In this document: positions 8,337-14,932 of the stretch, in pieces | Position numbering within the stretch: the first letter of the stretch is position 1 | Layout: each line of letters opens with the position of its first letter | Origin: an uncultured Lachnoclostridium sp. | GTDB lineage: Bacteria > Bacillota > Clostridia > Lachnospirales > Lachnospiraceae | Direction: 5' to 3' | DNA length: 23,123 bases | Assembly: GCA_902464595.1 (NCBI GenBank) | Contig: CABQJX010000033.1 | Coordinates: forward strand, 1 to 23,123 | The notes under the pieces: model-generated | Databases searched by the model: none | What the model saw: the letters and a program-made list of their open reading frames with translations, nothing else | Told to the model about the DNA's origin: nothing | Translations under genes and position numbers: made by a program

Positions 8337-8364
8337 TTGACAGCCCCCCTTTTGGGGTGATAAT
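8337..8364 (+). promoter_or_regulatory. Promoter of the lysine-riboswitch/dapA transcript
   Basis: A consensus TTGACA (8337-8342), a 16-base spacer and GATAAT (8359-8364). Transcription should begin near 8371, ahead of the riboswitch. The spacer contains a CCCC/GGGG mini-palindrome. Confidence 0.72.
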
Positions 8365-8376
8365 ATAAACATGATC

Positions 8377-8421
8377 CCTTTGCAGGAGATTCCCCCTAAG
8401 GGGGCGGTATTTTTGCAAAGG
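8377..8421 (+). other. Extra leader stem-loop before the lysine riboswitch
   Basis: An 8-bp outer stem (CCTTTGCA at 8377-8384 with TGCAAAGG at 8414-8421) encloses an inner CCCCC-TAA-GGGGG hairpin (8392-8404). The right side contains TATTTTT (8409-8414), so the inner hairpin could also act as a weak terminator, for transcripts from the CobO-like gene or for the dap leader itself. Confidence 0.55.
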
Positions 8422-8430
8422 AGTCATCAC

Positions 8431-8608
8431 AGATCAGAGTAGAGGTTGCGTTGATCATGAGTAGGAGGCCGGATGTGGCAGGCACAGGCGAAGGCTTTTG
8501 AAAGGGAGAAACGCCGAAGGAAAAGTGTTTCCTGCAGCGCTTTTTCTGGGCTCAGGGTGAAAAACCCTGTGACTGTCATCCAGAGGTGGATGGAGAGCTA
8601 CCAGAGAA
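8431..8608 (+). promoter_or_regulatory. Lysine riboswitch (L box) controlling dapA-dapB
   Basis: The segment carries the conserved L-box blocks in order: AGAGGTTGCG (8441-8450), GAGTA (8459-8463), GAAAGGG (8510 region begins near 8500), CGCCGAAGG (8512-8520), CTGGGCTCAGGG (8546-8557), a CAGGG/CCCTG hairpin, ACTGTC (8572-8577), a CATCC/GGATG hairpin (8577-8592) and GGAGAGCTACC (8592-8602). The core of P1 can form from GTAG (8439-8442) and CTAC (8598-8601). Its place in front of dapA fits the known role: lysine binding to the nascent RNA favours the downstream terminator and shuts off diaminopimelate/lysine synthesis. I could not identify the antiterminator pairing with confidence. Confidence 0.93.
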
Positions 8609-8651
8609 TATGAAGGAACCGGCCCCCAGGGCAGGAGACATGCGTATTTAG

Positions 8652-8683
8652 AAAGGGCTGACATTTACCTCAGCCCTTTTTGT
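8652..8683 (+). terminator. Riboswitch-controlled intrinsic terminator
   Basis: A 10-bp stem, AAAGGGCTGA (8652-8661) with TCAGCCCTTT (8670-8679), is followed by TTGTTAT. It lies between the lysine aptamer and dapA and is the likely expression platform. Confidence 0.9.
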
Positions 8684-8796
8684 TATCTTATAGGGAATCC
8701 TATTTCTTATAAGGCAGTAAAGGAGGGCGGGATCCCGCCCCTTTATTGGACAGGGAAATTTCTGTGAAATATACTGAGAAAAGGAGAGTTGAGAGT

Positions 8797-9681
8797 ATGG
8801 CAATTTTTGAGGGTGCAGGCGTAGCGTTGGTGACACCGTTTAAGGAAAACGGAGAGGTAAACTACAGTAAGCTGGAGGAGCTGGTGGAGGAGCAGATCGC
8901 AGGAGGAACCGACGCTATTATCGCCTGCGGCACAACAGGAGAGTCCTCTACCATGACCCACGAAGAACATTTGGATGTGATCGAGTATGTGTGCCAGGTG
9001 ACAAAAAAGAGGATCCCGGTAGTTGCAGGAACCGGTTCTAACTGTACGGAAACGGCAGTGTATCTTTCACAGGAGGCGGAACGCAGAGGCGCGGACGGGC
9101 TTCTTCTGGTAACTCCTTATTACAATAAGGCAACGCAGAAGGGACTGATCGCTCATTTTACAGAGATTGCCCAGTCTGTGAAGCTTCCTGTACTTCTTTA
9201 TCATATCCCCAGCCGCACAGGCGTGACGATGCAGCCGGAAACTATGGCTTCTTTATATAAAAATGTGGAAAATATTGTAGGCGTGAAGGAAGCCAGCGGC
9301 AATTTTTCAACCATTGCCGAATTGATGAGCCTGACTGACGGAGCCATTGACCTTTATTCCGGCAATGACGATCAGATCGTGCCTCTCCTTTCCATGGGAG
9401 GAAAAGGTGTGATCTCTGTCCTGTCCAATGTGGCTCCCAGCCAGACCCATCAGATCTGCGCCTCCTATTTTGCAGGGGATGTAAAGACCAGCGCGGCTTT
9501 GCAGCTTCAGGCGATCCCTCTGATCCAGGCATTGTTCTGTGAGGTAAACCCCATCCCGGTAAAGGCAGCCTTAAATCTCATGGGGAAGAACGTAGGCCCT
9601 ATGCGCATGCCTCTGACTGAGATGGAGCCCCAGAATCAGGAGCGTCTGAAAGAAGCTATGAAAGCTTACGGCATTCTGTAG
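8797..9681 (+). CDS. dapA: 4-hydroxy-tetrahydrodipicolinate synthase
   Basis: DapA condenses pyruvate with aspartate-semialdehyde, the first committed step of the diaminopimelate/lysine pathway in the cytoplasm. The 294-residue length is typical. The Schiff-base lysine lies in GVKEASG (Lys164). The other active-site residues are recognisable by alignment to the E. coli enzyme: Thr46 in CGTTGES, Tyr108 in TPYYN, Tyr135 in LLYHIPSRTG, and Arg140. I chose the ATG at 8797, which gives MAIFEGAGVALVTPF and has AAGGAG 10 bases upstream; an in-frame ATG at 8746 would add 17 residues not seen in the family. The gene is controlled by the upstream lysine riboswitch and is followed 15 bases later by dapB. 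Confidence 0.97.
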   Translation: MAIFEGAGVALVTPFKENGEVNYSKLEELVEEQIAGGTDAIIACGTTGESSTMTHEEHLDVIEYVCQVTKKRIPVVAGTGSNCTETAVYLSQEAERRGADGLLLVTPYYNKATQKGLIAHFTEIAQSVKLPVLLYHIPSRTGVTMQPETMASLYKNVENIVGVKEASGNFSTIAELMSLTDGAIDLYSGNDDQIVPLLSMGGKGVISVLSNVAPSQTHQICASYFAGDVKTSAALQLQAIPLIQALFCEVNPIPVKAALNLMGKNVGPMRMPLTEMEPQNQERLKEAMKAYGIL

Positions 9682-9696
9682 GAAGGGGGAGCATAT

Positions 9697-10455
9697 ATGG
9701 TAAGAATGATCATGCATGGATGCAGAGGTGCTATGGGCCAGGTTATCACCTCCCTGGCAGCGGAGGATAAGGATCTGTCCATTGTGGCAGGGATCGATCC
9801 GAGGCAGGGAGGAGATCCAGGGTATCCTGTATTCCCGTCTCTTGAGGAGTGCAGCGTGGAAGCGGATGTCATTGTGGATTTTACCTCTGCGGCGGCAGTG
9901 GATGGGCTTTTGGCCTACAGCTGTTCCCATAAGATCCCGGTTGTCCTCTGCACCACAGGACTGTCCAAAGAGCAGCTTGCAGCAGCAGAAAAAGCGGCAG
10001 AGGAAACAGCCATCCTGCGCTCAGCCAACATGTCCCTGGGAGTCAATCTCCTTCTGAAGCTGGCAGCCCAGGCGGCAGGCGTACTGGCCCAGGCCGGTTT
10101 TGATATGGAGATCGTAGAAAAGCATCACAGAAAGAAATTGGATGCTCCCAGCGGTACAGCCATCGCCCTGGCAGACTGTGTGAACCAGGGAGCAGGGGGA
10201 GGCTATGAGTATACCTTTGACCGGAGCCAAAGACGTGAACTTCGGCCGGATAAGGAGATCGGGGTATCCTCGGTGAGAGGCGGATCCATTGTGGGAGAAC
10301 ACGATGTGATCTTTGCAGGGACAGACGAGGTGATCACCCTGAGCCATACCGCTTATTCCAAGGCTATCTTTGCAAAAGGGGCTTTGGCAGCAGCTAAATT
10401 TCTGGCAGGCCGGGAGCCTGGTATGTACTCCATGGCAGATGTGATCCAGCTGTAA
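9697..10455 (+). CDS. dapB: 4-hydroxy-tetrahydrodipicolinate reductase
   Basis: DapB reduces the DapA product with NAD(P)H to tetrahydrodipicolinate. The 252-residue protein has the N-terminal dinucleotide-binding loop HGCRGAMGQV and the active-site segment EKHHRKKLDAPSGTA, with the His143-His144 pair and Lys147 matching H159/H160/K163 of the E. coli enzyme. GEHDVIFAG follows. The ATG at 9697 has GGGGGAG 6 bases upstream. The 15-base gap from dapA shows one transcript under the lysine riboswitch. No terminator follows directly, so some transcripts may continue into the lipoprotein gene. Confidence 0.97.
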   Translation: MVRMIMHGCRGAMGQVITSLAAEDKDLSIVAGIDPRQGGDPGYPVFPSLEECSVEADVIVDFTSAAAVDGLLAYSCSHKIPVVLCTTGLSKEQLAAAEKAAEETAILRSANMSLGVNLLLKLAAQAAGVLAQAGFDMEIVEKHHRKKLDAPSGTAIALADCVNQGAGGGYEYTFDRSQRRELRPDKEIGVSSVRGGSIVGEHDVIFAGTDEVITLSHTAYSKAIFAKGALAAAKFLAGREPGMYSMADVIQL

Positions 10456-10540
10456 CCGCCGTTTCAATGTAAAATTTTTCCACCATAATCCATTCTCTCT
10501 GAGCGCATAATATAAGCAGAAAACGAAAGGAGAATGTATT

Positions 10541-10882
10541 ATGAAACGAATGAGATCTGTTTTGACAGCCATGGCGCTGCTTCTTGTAATGTTCTGCCTT
10601 ACCGCCTGCGGCAGCAGCTCGACAGACCCTTCCGAGGCACAGACAGGCCAGTCTGCCCAGGCTAGCCAAAGTGCAGGCCAGACAGACGGCACAGCGGGAG
10701 AGACAAGGAGAGAGGAGAAGGATTCTTCTGACGGCGAGACAAAGGAAGGCGTGATCGACGGGATGATGAACGATATGGAGCGGGGCGGTGAGGCCATCGA
10801 GCGAGGGATGGATGACCTGATGGATGGAACCAGCGCTGCCAATGAGGGCTCTCAGGCGGAGACAGAAACCCAGGACCGATGA
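10541..10882 (+). CDS. Small predicted lipoprotein of unknown function
   Basis: A 113-residue protein with a lipoprotein signal peptide: basic MKRMR, a hydrophobic core to about residue 20, and the lipobox LTAC with Cys23 as the lipidated residue. It should be anchored on the outer face of the cytoplasmic membrane. The mature part is low in complexity and rich in Ser, Gln, Glu, Asp and Gly, with a repeated acidic/Met pattern (DGMMNDMERG, then ERGMDDLMDG). No domain is recognised. The start is supported by AAAGGAG 9 bases upstream. It lies 85 bases after dapB, and a weak promoter candidate (TTTCAA 10462-10467, 16-base spacer, CATAAT 10484-10489) sits in between. A strong terminator follows. 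It may be an unstructured surface or spacer lipoprotein. Confidence 0.78.
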   Translation: MKRMRSVLTAMALLLVMFCLTACGSSSTDPSEAQTGQSAQASQSAGQTDGTAGETRREEKDSSDGETKEGVIDGMMNDMERGGEAIERGMDDLMDGTSAANEGSQAETETQDR

Positions 10883-10908
10883 TTGTTTGTTTTCAGCCAG
10901 ATCTTTTG

Positions 10909-10947
10909 GGACGGGACAGCAGGAAGCTGTTCCGTCCTGCTTTTTTT
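10909..10947 (+). terminator. Intrinsic terminator after the dap/lipoprotein genes
   Basis: A 12-bp stem with one GT pair (10909-10920 with 10926-10937) and loop AGGAA, followed by seven Ts (10941-10947). It probably ends both the lipoprotein transcript and dapAB read-through. Confidence 0.9.
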
Positions 10948-10948
10948 G

Positions 10949-10977
10949 TTGCGCCTGCTTTTAGGATAGAGTATAAT
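10949..10977 (+). promoter_or_regulatory. Possible promoter of the small basic membrane protein gene
   Basis: TTGCGC (10949-10954), a 17-base spacer and a perfect TATAAT (10972-10977), directly after the preceding terminator. Confidence 0.5.
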
Positions 10978-11036
10978 CAGAAGCAGGGATCTGCGGGAAA
11001 GGAAGTCTGATTGGGAGAACGGGGAAGAAGATGCAG

Positions 11037-11126
11037 GATCAATAAGGGAAAGGCGATAAAAGGCAGGGGCGATAAAAGAAAGATCAATAAAAGAAAGATT
11101 AATAAAAGAAAGATTAACAAGAGGGA
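11037..11126 (+). repeat. Degenerate 15-base tandem repeats
   Basis: Two adjacent 15-base units differ at one position: GATCAATAAAAGAAA (11082-11096) and GATTAATAAAAGAAA (11097-11111). Degenerate relatives precede them (GATCAATAAGGGAAAG from 11039, GATAAAAGAAA at 11071-11081), and GATTAACAAGAGG follows from 11112. The tract is purine-rich. If translated in the frame of the following gene, it encodes INKRK repeats. Confidence 0.7.
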
Positions 11127-11187
11127 TCTGCGCAGGCTGAACGCAGTGCGCAGGCAGGCGGTTTTCCTGGCGTGGAGGAAGACCCCC

Positions 11188-11451
11188 ATGGCTGTCCAAA
11201 GGAGAAGGCGAAGGCAGGCTTTTTGGATCTTTCTGGCTCTGGTATCTGCGGCAGCTTTTGGCATGGGTTCCGGAAGAAGGGGAGCTTGGCTTTCCGGGCA
11301 GCTGCCCCACCTAAAGGCGGTTCGGGAGAGGAGAAGCGGACAGAGAAGCCCCGGCCCCAGGCTGCGAAAAAGAGGGATTACCTTGTTTTTGGAAGAGAAT
11401 CAGGTGAGCTTGTTCCAGATTGAGGAGGAGTATGAGAGGGAGAGTGATTAG
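11188..11451 (+). CDS. Small basic single-pass membrane protein, unrecognised
   Basis: The 87-residue product has a basic start (MAVQRRRRRQ), one membrane helix (about FWIFLALVSAAAFGMG, residues 11-26), a strongly basic middle and an acidic end (FLEENQVSLFQIEEEYERESD). I chose the ATG at 11188 because GGAGGA lies 8 bases upstream. The frame is open further back to a TTG at 11011 with AAAGGAAG 5 bases upstream. That longer form (146 residues) would include the INKRK repeats and a very basic N-terminus, and cannot be excluded. The topology suggests a cytoplasmic N-terminus with the rest outside, as in small divisome- or cell-wall-associated proteins, but this is only inference. I do not recognise a family. 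It has its own promoter candidate at 10949-10977, and no terminator is visible before the purC promoter. Confidence 0.5.
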   Translation: MAVQRRRRRQAFWIFLALVSAAAFGMGSGRRGAWLSGQLPHLKAVRERRSGQRSPGPRLRKRGITLFLEENQVSLFQIEEEYERESD

Positions 11452-11494
11452 CGGTGCAAAAGAAATTCATTAGGAATTTTAATGATTGCCCTTC

Positions 11495-11523
11495 TTGTAT
11501 TCCCTTTCATTGTGTATTATAAT
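11495..11523 (+). promoter_or_regulatory. Promoter of purC-purB
   Basis: TTGTAT (11495-11500), a 17-base spacer and TATAAT (11518-11523). I see no purine riboswitch in the roughly 80-base leader. Confidence 0.65.
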
Positions 11524-11610
11524 TTCTTCTGAAAAGATATTCTTTTATAGCTTCAGCTTATAAATCGATACAAAAACTCACGAACAACAGAAAAGGACAG
11601 GTGGATACCC

Positions 11611-12318
11611 ATGGAAAAGAAAGAGATGCTTTATGAAGGAAAGGCAAAGAAGGTTTATACAACAGAGGATCCGGATGTGCTGATCGTATCCTATAAGGAC
11701 GATGCCACAGCATTTAACGGCCTGAAAAAGGGAACCATTGTTGGAAAGGGAGCGATCAACAACCGAATGACCAACTTCATTTTTAAGAAGCTGGAGGAAA
11801 AGGGTGTCCCCACTCACCTGGTAGAAGAACTGAACGACAGGGAAACAGCGGTAAAGAAGGTGGAAATTGTTCCTTTGGAGGTAATTATCCGCAACTATTC
11901 TGCCGGAAGCTTTGCAAAGAAGATGGGAATGGAGGAAGGCGTTAAGTTCCAGTGCCCCACTCTGGAATTTAGCTATAAGAATGATGATCTAGGCGATCCG
12001 TTCATCAACAGCTACTATGCCCTGGCTCTTGGATTAGCTACCCAGAAGGAGATTGAGGATATTACCAAATATGCATTCCAGGTAAATGAGGTATTAAAAG
12101 AGTATTTTGACGGCCTGAATATTGACCTGATTGATTTTAAGATCGAGTTTGGCCGCTATCACGGACAGATCATTTTGGCAGATGAGATCTCCCCTGACAC
12201 CTGCCGCCTCTGGGACAAGGATACCCATGAGAAACTGGACAAGGATCGTTTCAGAAGGGATCTGGGCAATGTAGAGGATGCCTACGAGGAGGTATTCCGC
12301 AGACTGGGGATCCAGTAA
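11611..12318 (+). CDS. purC: Phosphoribosylaminoimidazole-succinocarboxamide (SAICAR) synthase
   Basis: PurC joins aspartate to CAIR using ATP to form SAICAR in de novo purine synthesis. The 235-residue length is standard for bacterial enzymes. Recognisable blocks are LYEGKAKKVY (residues 7-16, nucleotide-binding edge), SYKDDATAFNG, KGAINN, the VPLEVIIRNYSAGSF segment and the conserved IDLIDFKIEFG followed by ILADEISPDTCRLWD. The ATG at 11611 follows AGGACAGGTGG, with AGGTGG 5 bases from the start. purB begins 33 bases after the stop; its enzyme uses the PurC product, so the two form a functional pair on one transcript. Confidence 0.97.
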   Translation: MEKKEMLYEGKAKKVYTTEDPDVLIVSYKDDATAFNGLKKGTIVGKGAINNRMTNFIFKKLEEKGVPTHLVEELNDRETAVKKVEIVPLEVIIRNYSAGSFAKKMGMEEGVKFQCPTLEFSYKNDDLGDPFINSYYALALGLATQKEIEDITKYAFQVNEVLKEYFDGLNIDLIDFKIEFGRYHGQIILADEISPDTCRLWDKDTHEKLDKDRFRRDLGNVEDAYEEVFRRLGIQ

Positions 12319-12351
12319 AAGGAAAATATTTCACAAAACGGAGGATCAGAC

Positions 12352-13788
12352 ATGAGTGACCATGACAGATATATAAGCCCCCTCTCTGAGCGGTATGCCA
12401 GCAGGCAGATGCAGTATATATTTTCACCGGATATGAAGTTTAAGACCTGGAGGCGGCTGTGGATCGCCCTGGCGGAGACGGAAAAAGAGCTGGGACTTCC
12501 CATTACCGATGAACAGATCGCGGAATTAAAGGCCCACGCAGAGGAGATCAATTACGATGTGGCGTCTGCCAGGGAGCGGGAGGTGCGCCATGATGTTATG
12601 AGCCATGTCTATGCTTATGGCGTTCAGTGCCCGAAGGCCAAGGGGATCATCCACCTGGGAGCCACCTCCTGCTATGTGGGGGACAATACGGATATTATCA
12701 TCATGACAGAGGCATTGAAGCTGGTGCGAAAAAAGCTTCTTAACGTGATAGCAGAGCTGGCAGATTTTGCAGAAAAGTATAAGGATCTTCCAACCCTGGC
12801 ATTTACTCATTTTCAACCGGCCCAGCCTACTACCGTAGGAAAGCGGGCAGCCCTGTGGCTGATGGAGTTAAAGTTGGATCTGGATGATCTGGATTACCTG
12901 ATCGGCTCCATGCGCCTTTTGGGTTCCAAGGGGACCACCGGTACTCAGGCCAGCTTCCTGGAGCTTTTTGACGGGGATCATGAGAAGTGCCGCCGTTTGG
13001 ATGCAAGGATCGCAGAAAAAATGGGATTTTCCGGCTGTTATCCTGTGTCAGGCCAAACCTATTCCCGCAAGGTGGACAGCCGTGTCCTCAGCGTTTTGGC
13101 GGGCATTGCCCAGAGCGCTCATAAATTCTCCAATGACATCCGTCTTCTCCAGCACTTGAAAGAGGTGGAGGAGCCCTTTGAAAAGAGTCAGATCGGATCT
13201 TCCGCTATGGCTTATAAGCGCAATCCTATGCGCAGCGAGCGTATGGCTTCTCTGGCAGATTACGTGATGAGCGATATGATGAACCCTATGCTAGTGGCTT
13301 CCACCCAGTGGTTTGAGCGCACGCTGGATGATTCTGCCAACAAGAGGCTGTCTGTACCGGAGGGCTTCCTTGCTGTGGACGGTATTTTAGATCTGTACCT
13401 TAACGTGGTAGATGGCCTGGTGGTGTACCCTAAGGTCATTGAGAAGCATCTGATGGCGGAGCTTCCCTTTATGGCGACGGAAAACATCATGATGGATGCA
13501 GTGAAGGCGGGAGGCGACCGCCAGGAGCTCCACGAGCAGATCCGCCGCCTGTCTATGGAGGCAGGGAGGAATGTAAAGGAAAAAGGCCTGGACAATAACC
13601 TTCTGGAGCTGATTGCTGCACAGCCCTCCTTTGGACTTTCCTTAGAGGAGCTTAAAAAGGCGATGGATCCCTCCAGATATGTAGGACGGGCTCCAAAGCA
13701 GGTGGAAGAATTTCTGGAGGAAGTGATCCGCCCGGTATTGGCAGAGAACCAGGAAGACTTAGGAATCAAAGCGGAGATCCATGTGTAA
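12352..13788 (+). CDS. purB: Adenylosuccinate lyase
   Basis: PurB removes fumarate from SAICAR and from adenylosuccinate, acting twice in purine synthesis. The 478-residue protein belongs to the fumarase/aspartase superfamily. The signature SSAMAYKRNPMRSERM begins at residue 283 and carries the mobile catalytic loop. Upstream are RHDVMSHVYAYG, HLGATSCYVGDN and FTHFQPAQPTTVGKRA, the usual substrate and catalytic histidine regions. The length and the C-terminal helical region match the longer (eukaryote-like) PurB subgroup. GGAGG lies about 8 bases before the ATG. It is the second gene after purC and is followed by a weak dyad and then a strong terminator. Confidence 0.96.
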   Translation: MSDHDRYISPLSERYASRQMQYIFSPDMKFKTWRRLWIALAETEKELGLPITDEQIAELKAHAEEINYDVASAREREVRHDVMSHVYAYGVQCPKAKGIIHLGATSCYVGDNTDIIIMTEALKLVRKKLLNVIAELADFAEKYKDLPTLAFTHFQPAQPTTVGKRAALWLMELKLDLDDLDYLIGSMRLLGSKGTTGTQASFLELFDGDHEKCRRLDARIAEKMGFSGCYPVSGQTYSRKVDSRVLSVLAGIAQSAHKFSNDIRLLQHLKEVEEPFEKSQIGSSAMAYKRNPMRSERMASLADYVMSDMMNPMLVASTQWFERTLDDSANKRLSVPEGFLAVDGILDLYLNVVDGLVVYPKVIEKHLMAELPFMATENIMMDAVKAGGDRQELHEQIRRLSMEAGRNVKEKGLDNNLLELIAAQPSFGLSLEELKKAMDPSRYVGRAPKQVEEFLEEVIRPVLAENQEDLGIKAEIHV

Positions 13789-13822
13789 ATTTTTATAAAT
13801 TTCCTGTGGAGCTCCTGTCAAA

Positions 13823-13842
13823 ATCGAAACGCGAGATTCGAT
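13823..13842. promoter_or_regulatory. Inverted repeat after purB, upstream of the LysR gene
   Basis: ATCGAA (13823-13828) and TTCGAT (13837-13842) form a 20-bp dyad. It may be an operator for the neighbouring LysR regulator or a weak hairpin before AATTTTATTTT. Confidence 0.35.
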
Positions 13843-13868
13843 AGCAATTTTATTTTAGAAATAGGTAT

Positions 13869-13914
13869 GGGTGCTGCAAAAGAAGGGATTCCTGTTTTGC
13901 AGCACCCTGTTTTT
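13869..13914 (+). terminator. Intrinsic terminator of purC-purB
   Basis: A perfect 13-bp stem (13869-13881 with 13895-13907) and a 13-base loop, followed by TGTTTTT. It overlaps the 5' part of the open frame in front of the LysR gene, which argues that the regulator starts downstream at 13933. Confidence 0.9.
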
Positions 13915-13932
13915 GTAAAACAGGTGGTTATG

Positions 13933-14826
13933 ATGAATATAAATTTTGAATACTACAAAGTATTTTACTGGGTCTGCGTCCACAAAAGCCTTACCGGGGC
14001 AGCGGGGGAGTTATGCATCTCCCAGCCGGCAGTCAGCCAGGCCATCAGGCAGTTAGAACGGGAGACAGGGGCCAGGCTCTTTGTCCGTTCCTCCAGAGGC
14101 GTAAGCCTTACAAGGGAAGGGGAGATCCTGTTTTCGCATGTAAAGGCAGGGGTGGAATCGCTGATGGAGGGAGGCAGGGTGCTGGAACGGCTTTTGAACA
14201 TGGAGGAGGGGGAAGTGCGCATCGGAGCCAGCGATATGACCCTCCAATTTTTCCTTCTCCCCTATTTGGAACGTTTTCACAGGGATTATCCCCATATCAA
14301 GGTGAAGGTTACCAACGCCCCTACACCGGAAACCATAGAGAGCCTGGAGGAAGGCCGCATCGATTTCGGAGTTGTCACAACCCCCTTTGAGGCAAAAAAT
14401 GGGATGAGGAAAAGAGAAGTGTCTTCCATACGCACCCTGTTTGTTGCCGGGGACAGCTTTGGAGCGCTGAAGGGCAGGGATCTGGATTATGGGGAGCTGG
14501 AACAGTTTCCCTGTATTTTTCTGGAAAAGAATACAAGCACCAGGGCCTTTATGGACAGCTTTTTGGAGAGCAGGGGTGTTTTTTTAAAGCCGGAGTTTGA
14601 GCTGGCCATCAGCGATATGATCGTCCAGTTTGCCAGGCGCAACATGGGGGTGGGATGCGTGATGGAGGGATTTGCCAGGGAAGCCATTGAAAAAGGAGAG
14701 ATTTTCCCGCTGAAATTTAGGGAGGAGATGCCAGTCCGGCATATGTGTGTGGTGACTATGGATCACAGCCTTATCTCCATACCTGGGATGCGGCTGCTGG
14801 ATATGCTTGGAATCCATATAACATAA
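13933..14826 (+). CDS. LysR-family transcriptional regulator
   Basis: The 297-residue product starts MNINFEYYKVFYWV and has an N-terminal winged helix-turn-helix (about residues 5-62) with LTGAAGELCISQPAVSQAIRQ and LERETGARLFVRSSRGV. A LysR substrate-binding domain follows from about residue 90 (VRIGASDMTLQFFLLPYLERF, cut here by position, through IDFGVVTTPF and MGVGCVMEG). I chose the ATG at 13933 with AGGTGG 5 bases upstream; a longer frame from 13867 runs through the purB terminator stem and is unlikely to be translated. It lies between purB and purA in the same direction. Regulation of purA is possible but unproven, since LysR proteins more often control a divergent or nearby gene with a metabolite effector. 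The ligand is unknown. Confidence 0.92.
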   Translation: MNINFEYYKVFYWVCVHKSLTGAAGELCISQPAVSQAIRQLERETGARLFVRSSRGVSLTREGEILFSHVKAGVESLMEGGRVLERLLNMEEGEVRIGASDMTLQFFLLPYLERFHRDYPHIKVKVTNAPTPETIESLEEGRIDFGVVTTPFEAKNGMRKREVSSIRTLFVAGDSFGALKGRDLDYGELEQFPCIFLEKNTSTRAFMDSFLESRGVFLKPEFELAISDMIVQFARRNMGVGCVMEGFAREAIEKGEIFPLKFREEMPVRHMCVVTMDHSLISIPGMRLLDMLGIHIT

Positions 14827-14841
14827 TAATAACTTATAACA

Positions 14842-14859
14842 GATATAATAAATAATATC
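14842..14859. promoter_or_regulatory. AT-rich dyad upstream of purA
   Basis: GATAT (14842-14846) and ATATC (14855-14859) form an 18-bp dyad that includes a TATAAT (14844-14849). No good -35 is visible at the correct distance, so it may be a promoter element, an operator or chance in AT-rich DNA. Confidence 0.25.
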
Positions 14860-14932
14860 TTTACTTATGACAAAGCCTGTAGTAAATTAATAGGCGTGAA
14901 AGAAACAGGCACATGCCAAAGGAGGATTTTAT

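Noticed and set aside
8431..8683. T-box or SAM riboswitch as an alternative reading of the dapA leader
   Set aside because: There is no T-box sequence (TGGNACCGCG) and no SAM-I core, while the L-box blocks are present in the correct order.
10021..10842. A 273-residue open frame on the minus strand opposite dapB and the lipoprotein gene
   Set aside because: It is antisense to well-supported genes, has no recognisable domain or binding site, and its composition follows the codon pattern of the opposite strand.
11127..11160. Repeated CGCAGGC motif and CTGCGC/GCGCAG arms, considered as an attachment site or repeat element
   Set aside because: Short, within a probable coding or leader region, and with no integrase or second copy elsewhere in the window.
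11524..11610. Purine riboswitch in the purC leader
   Set aside because: The leader is AT-rich and lacks the three-way junction core and paired loops of the purine aptamer.
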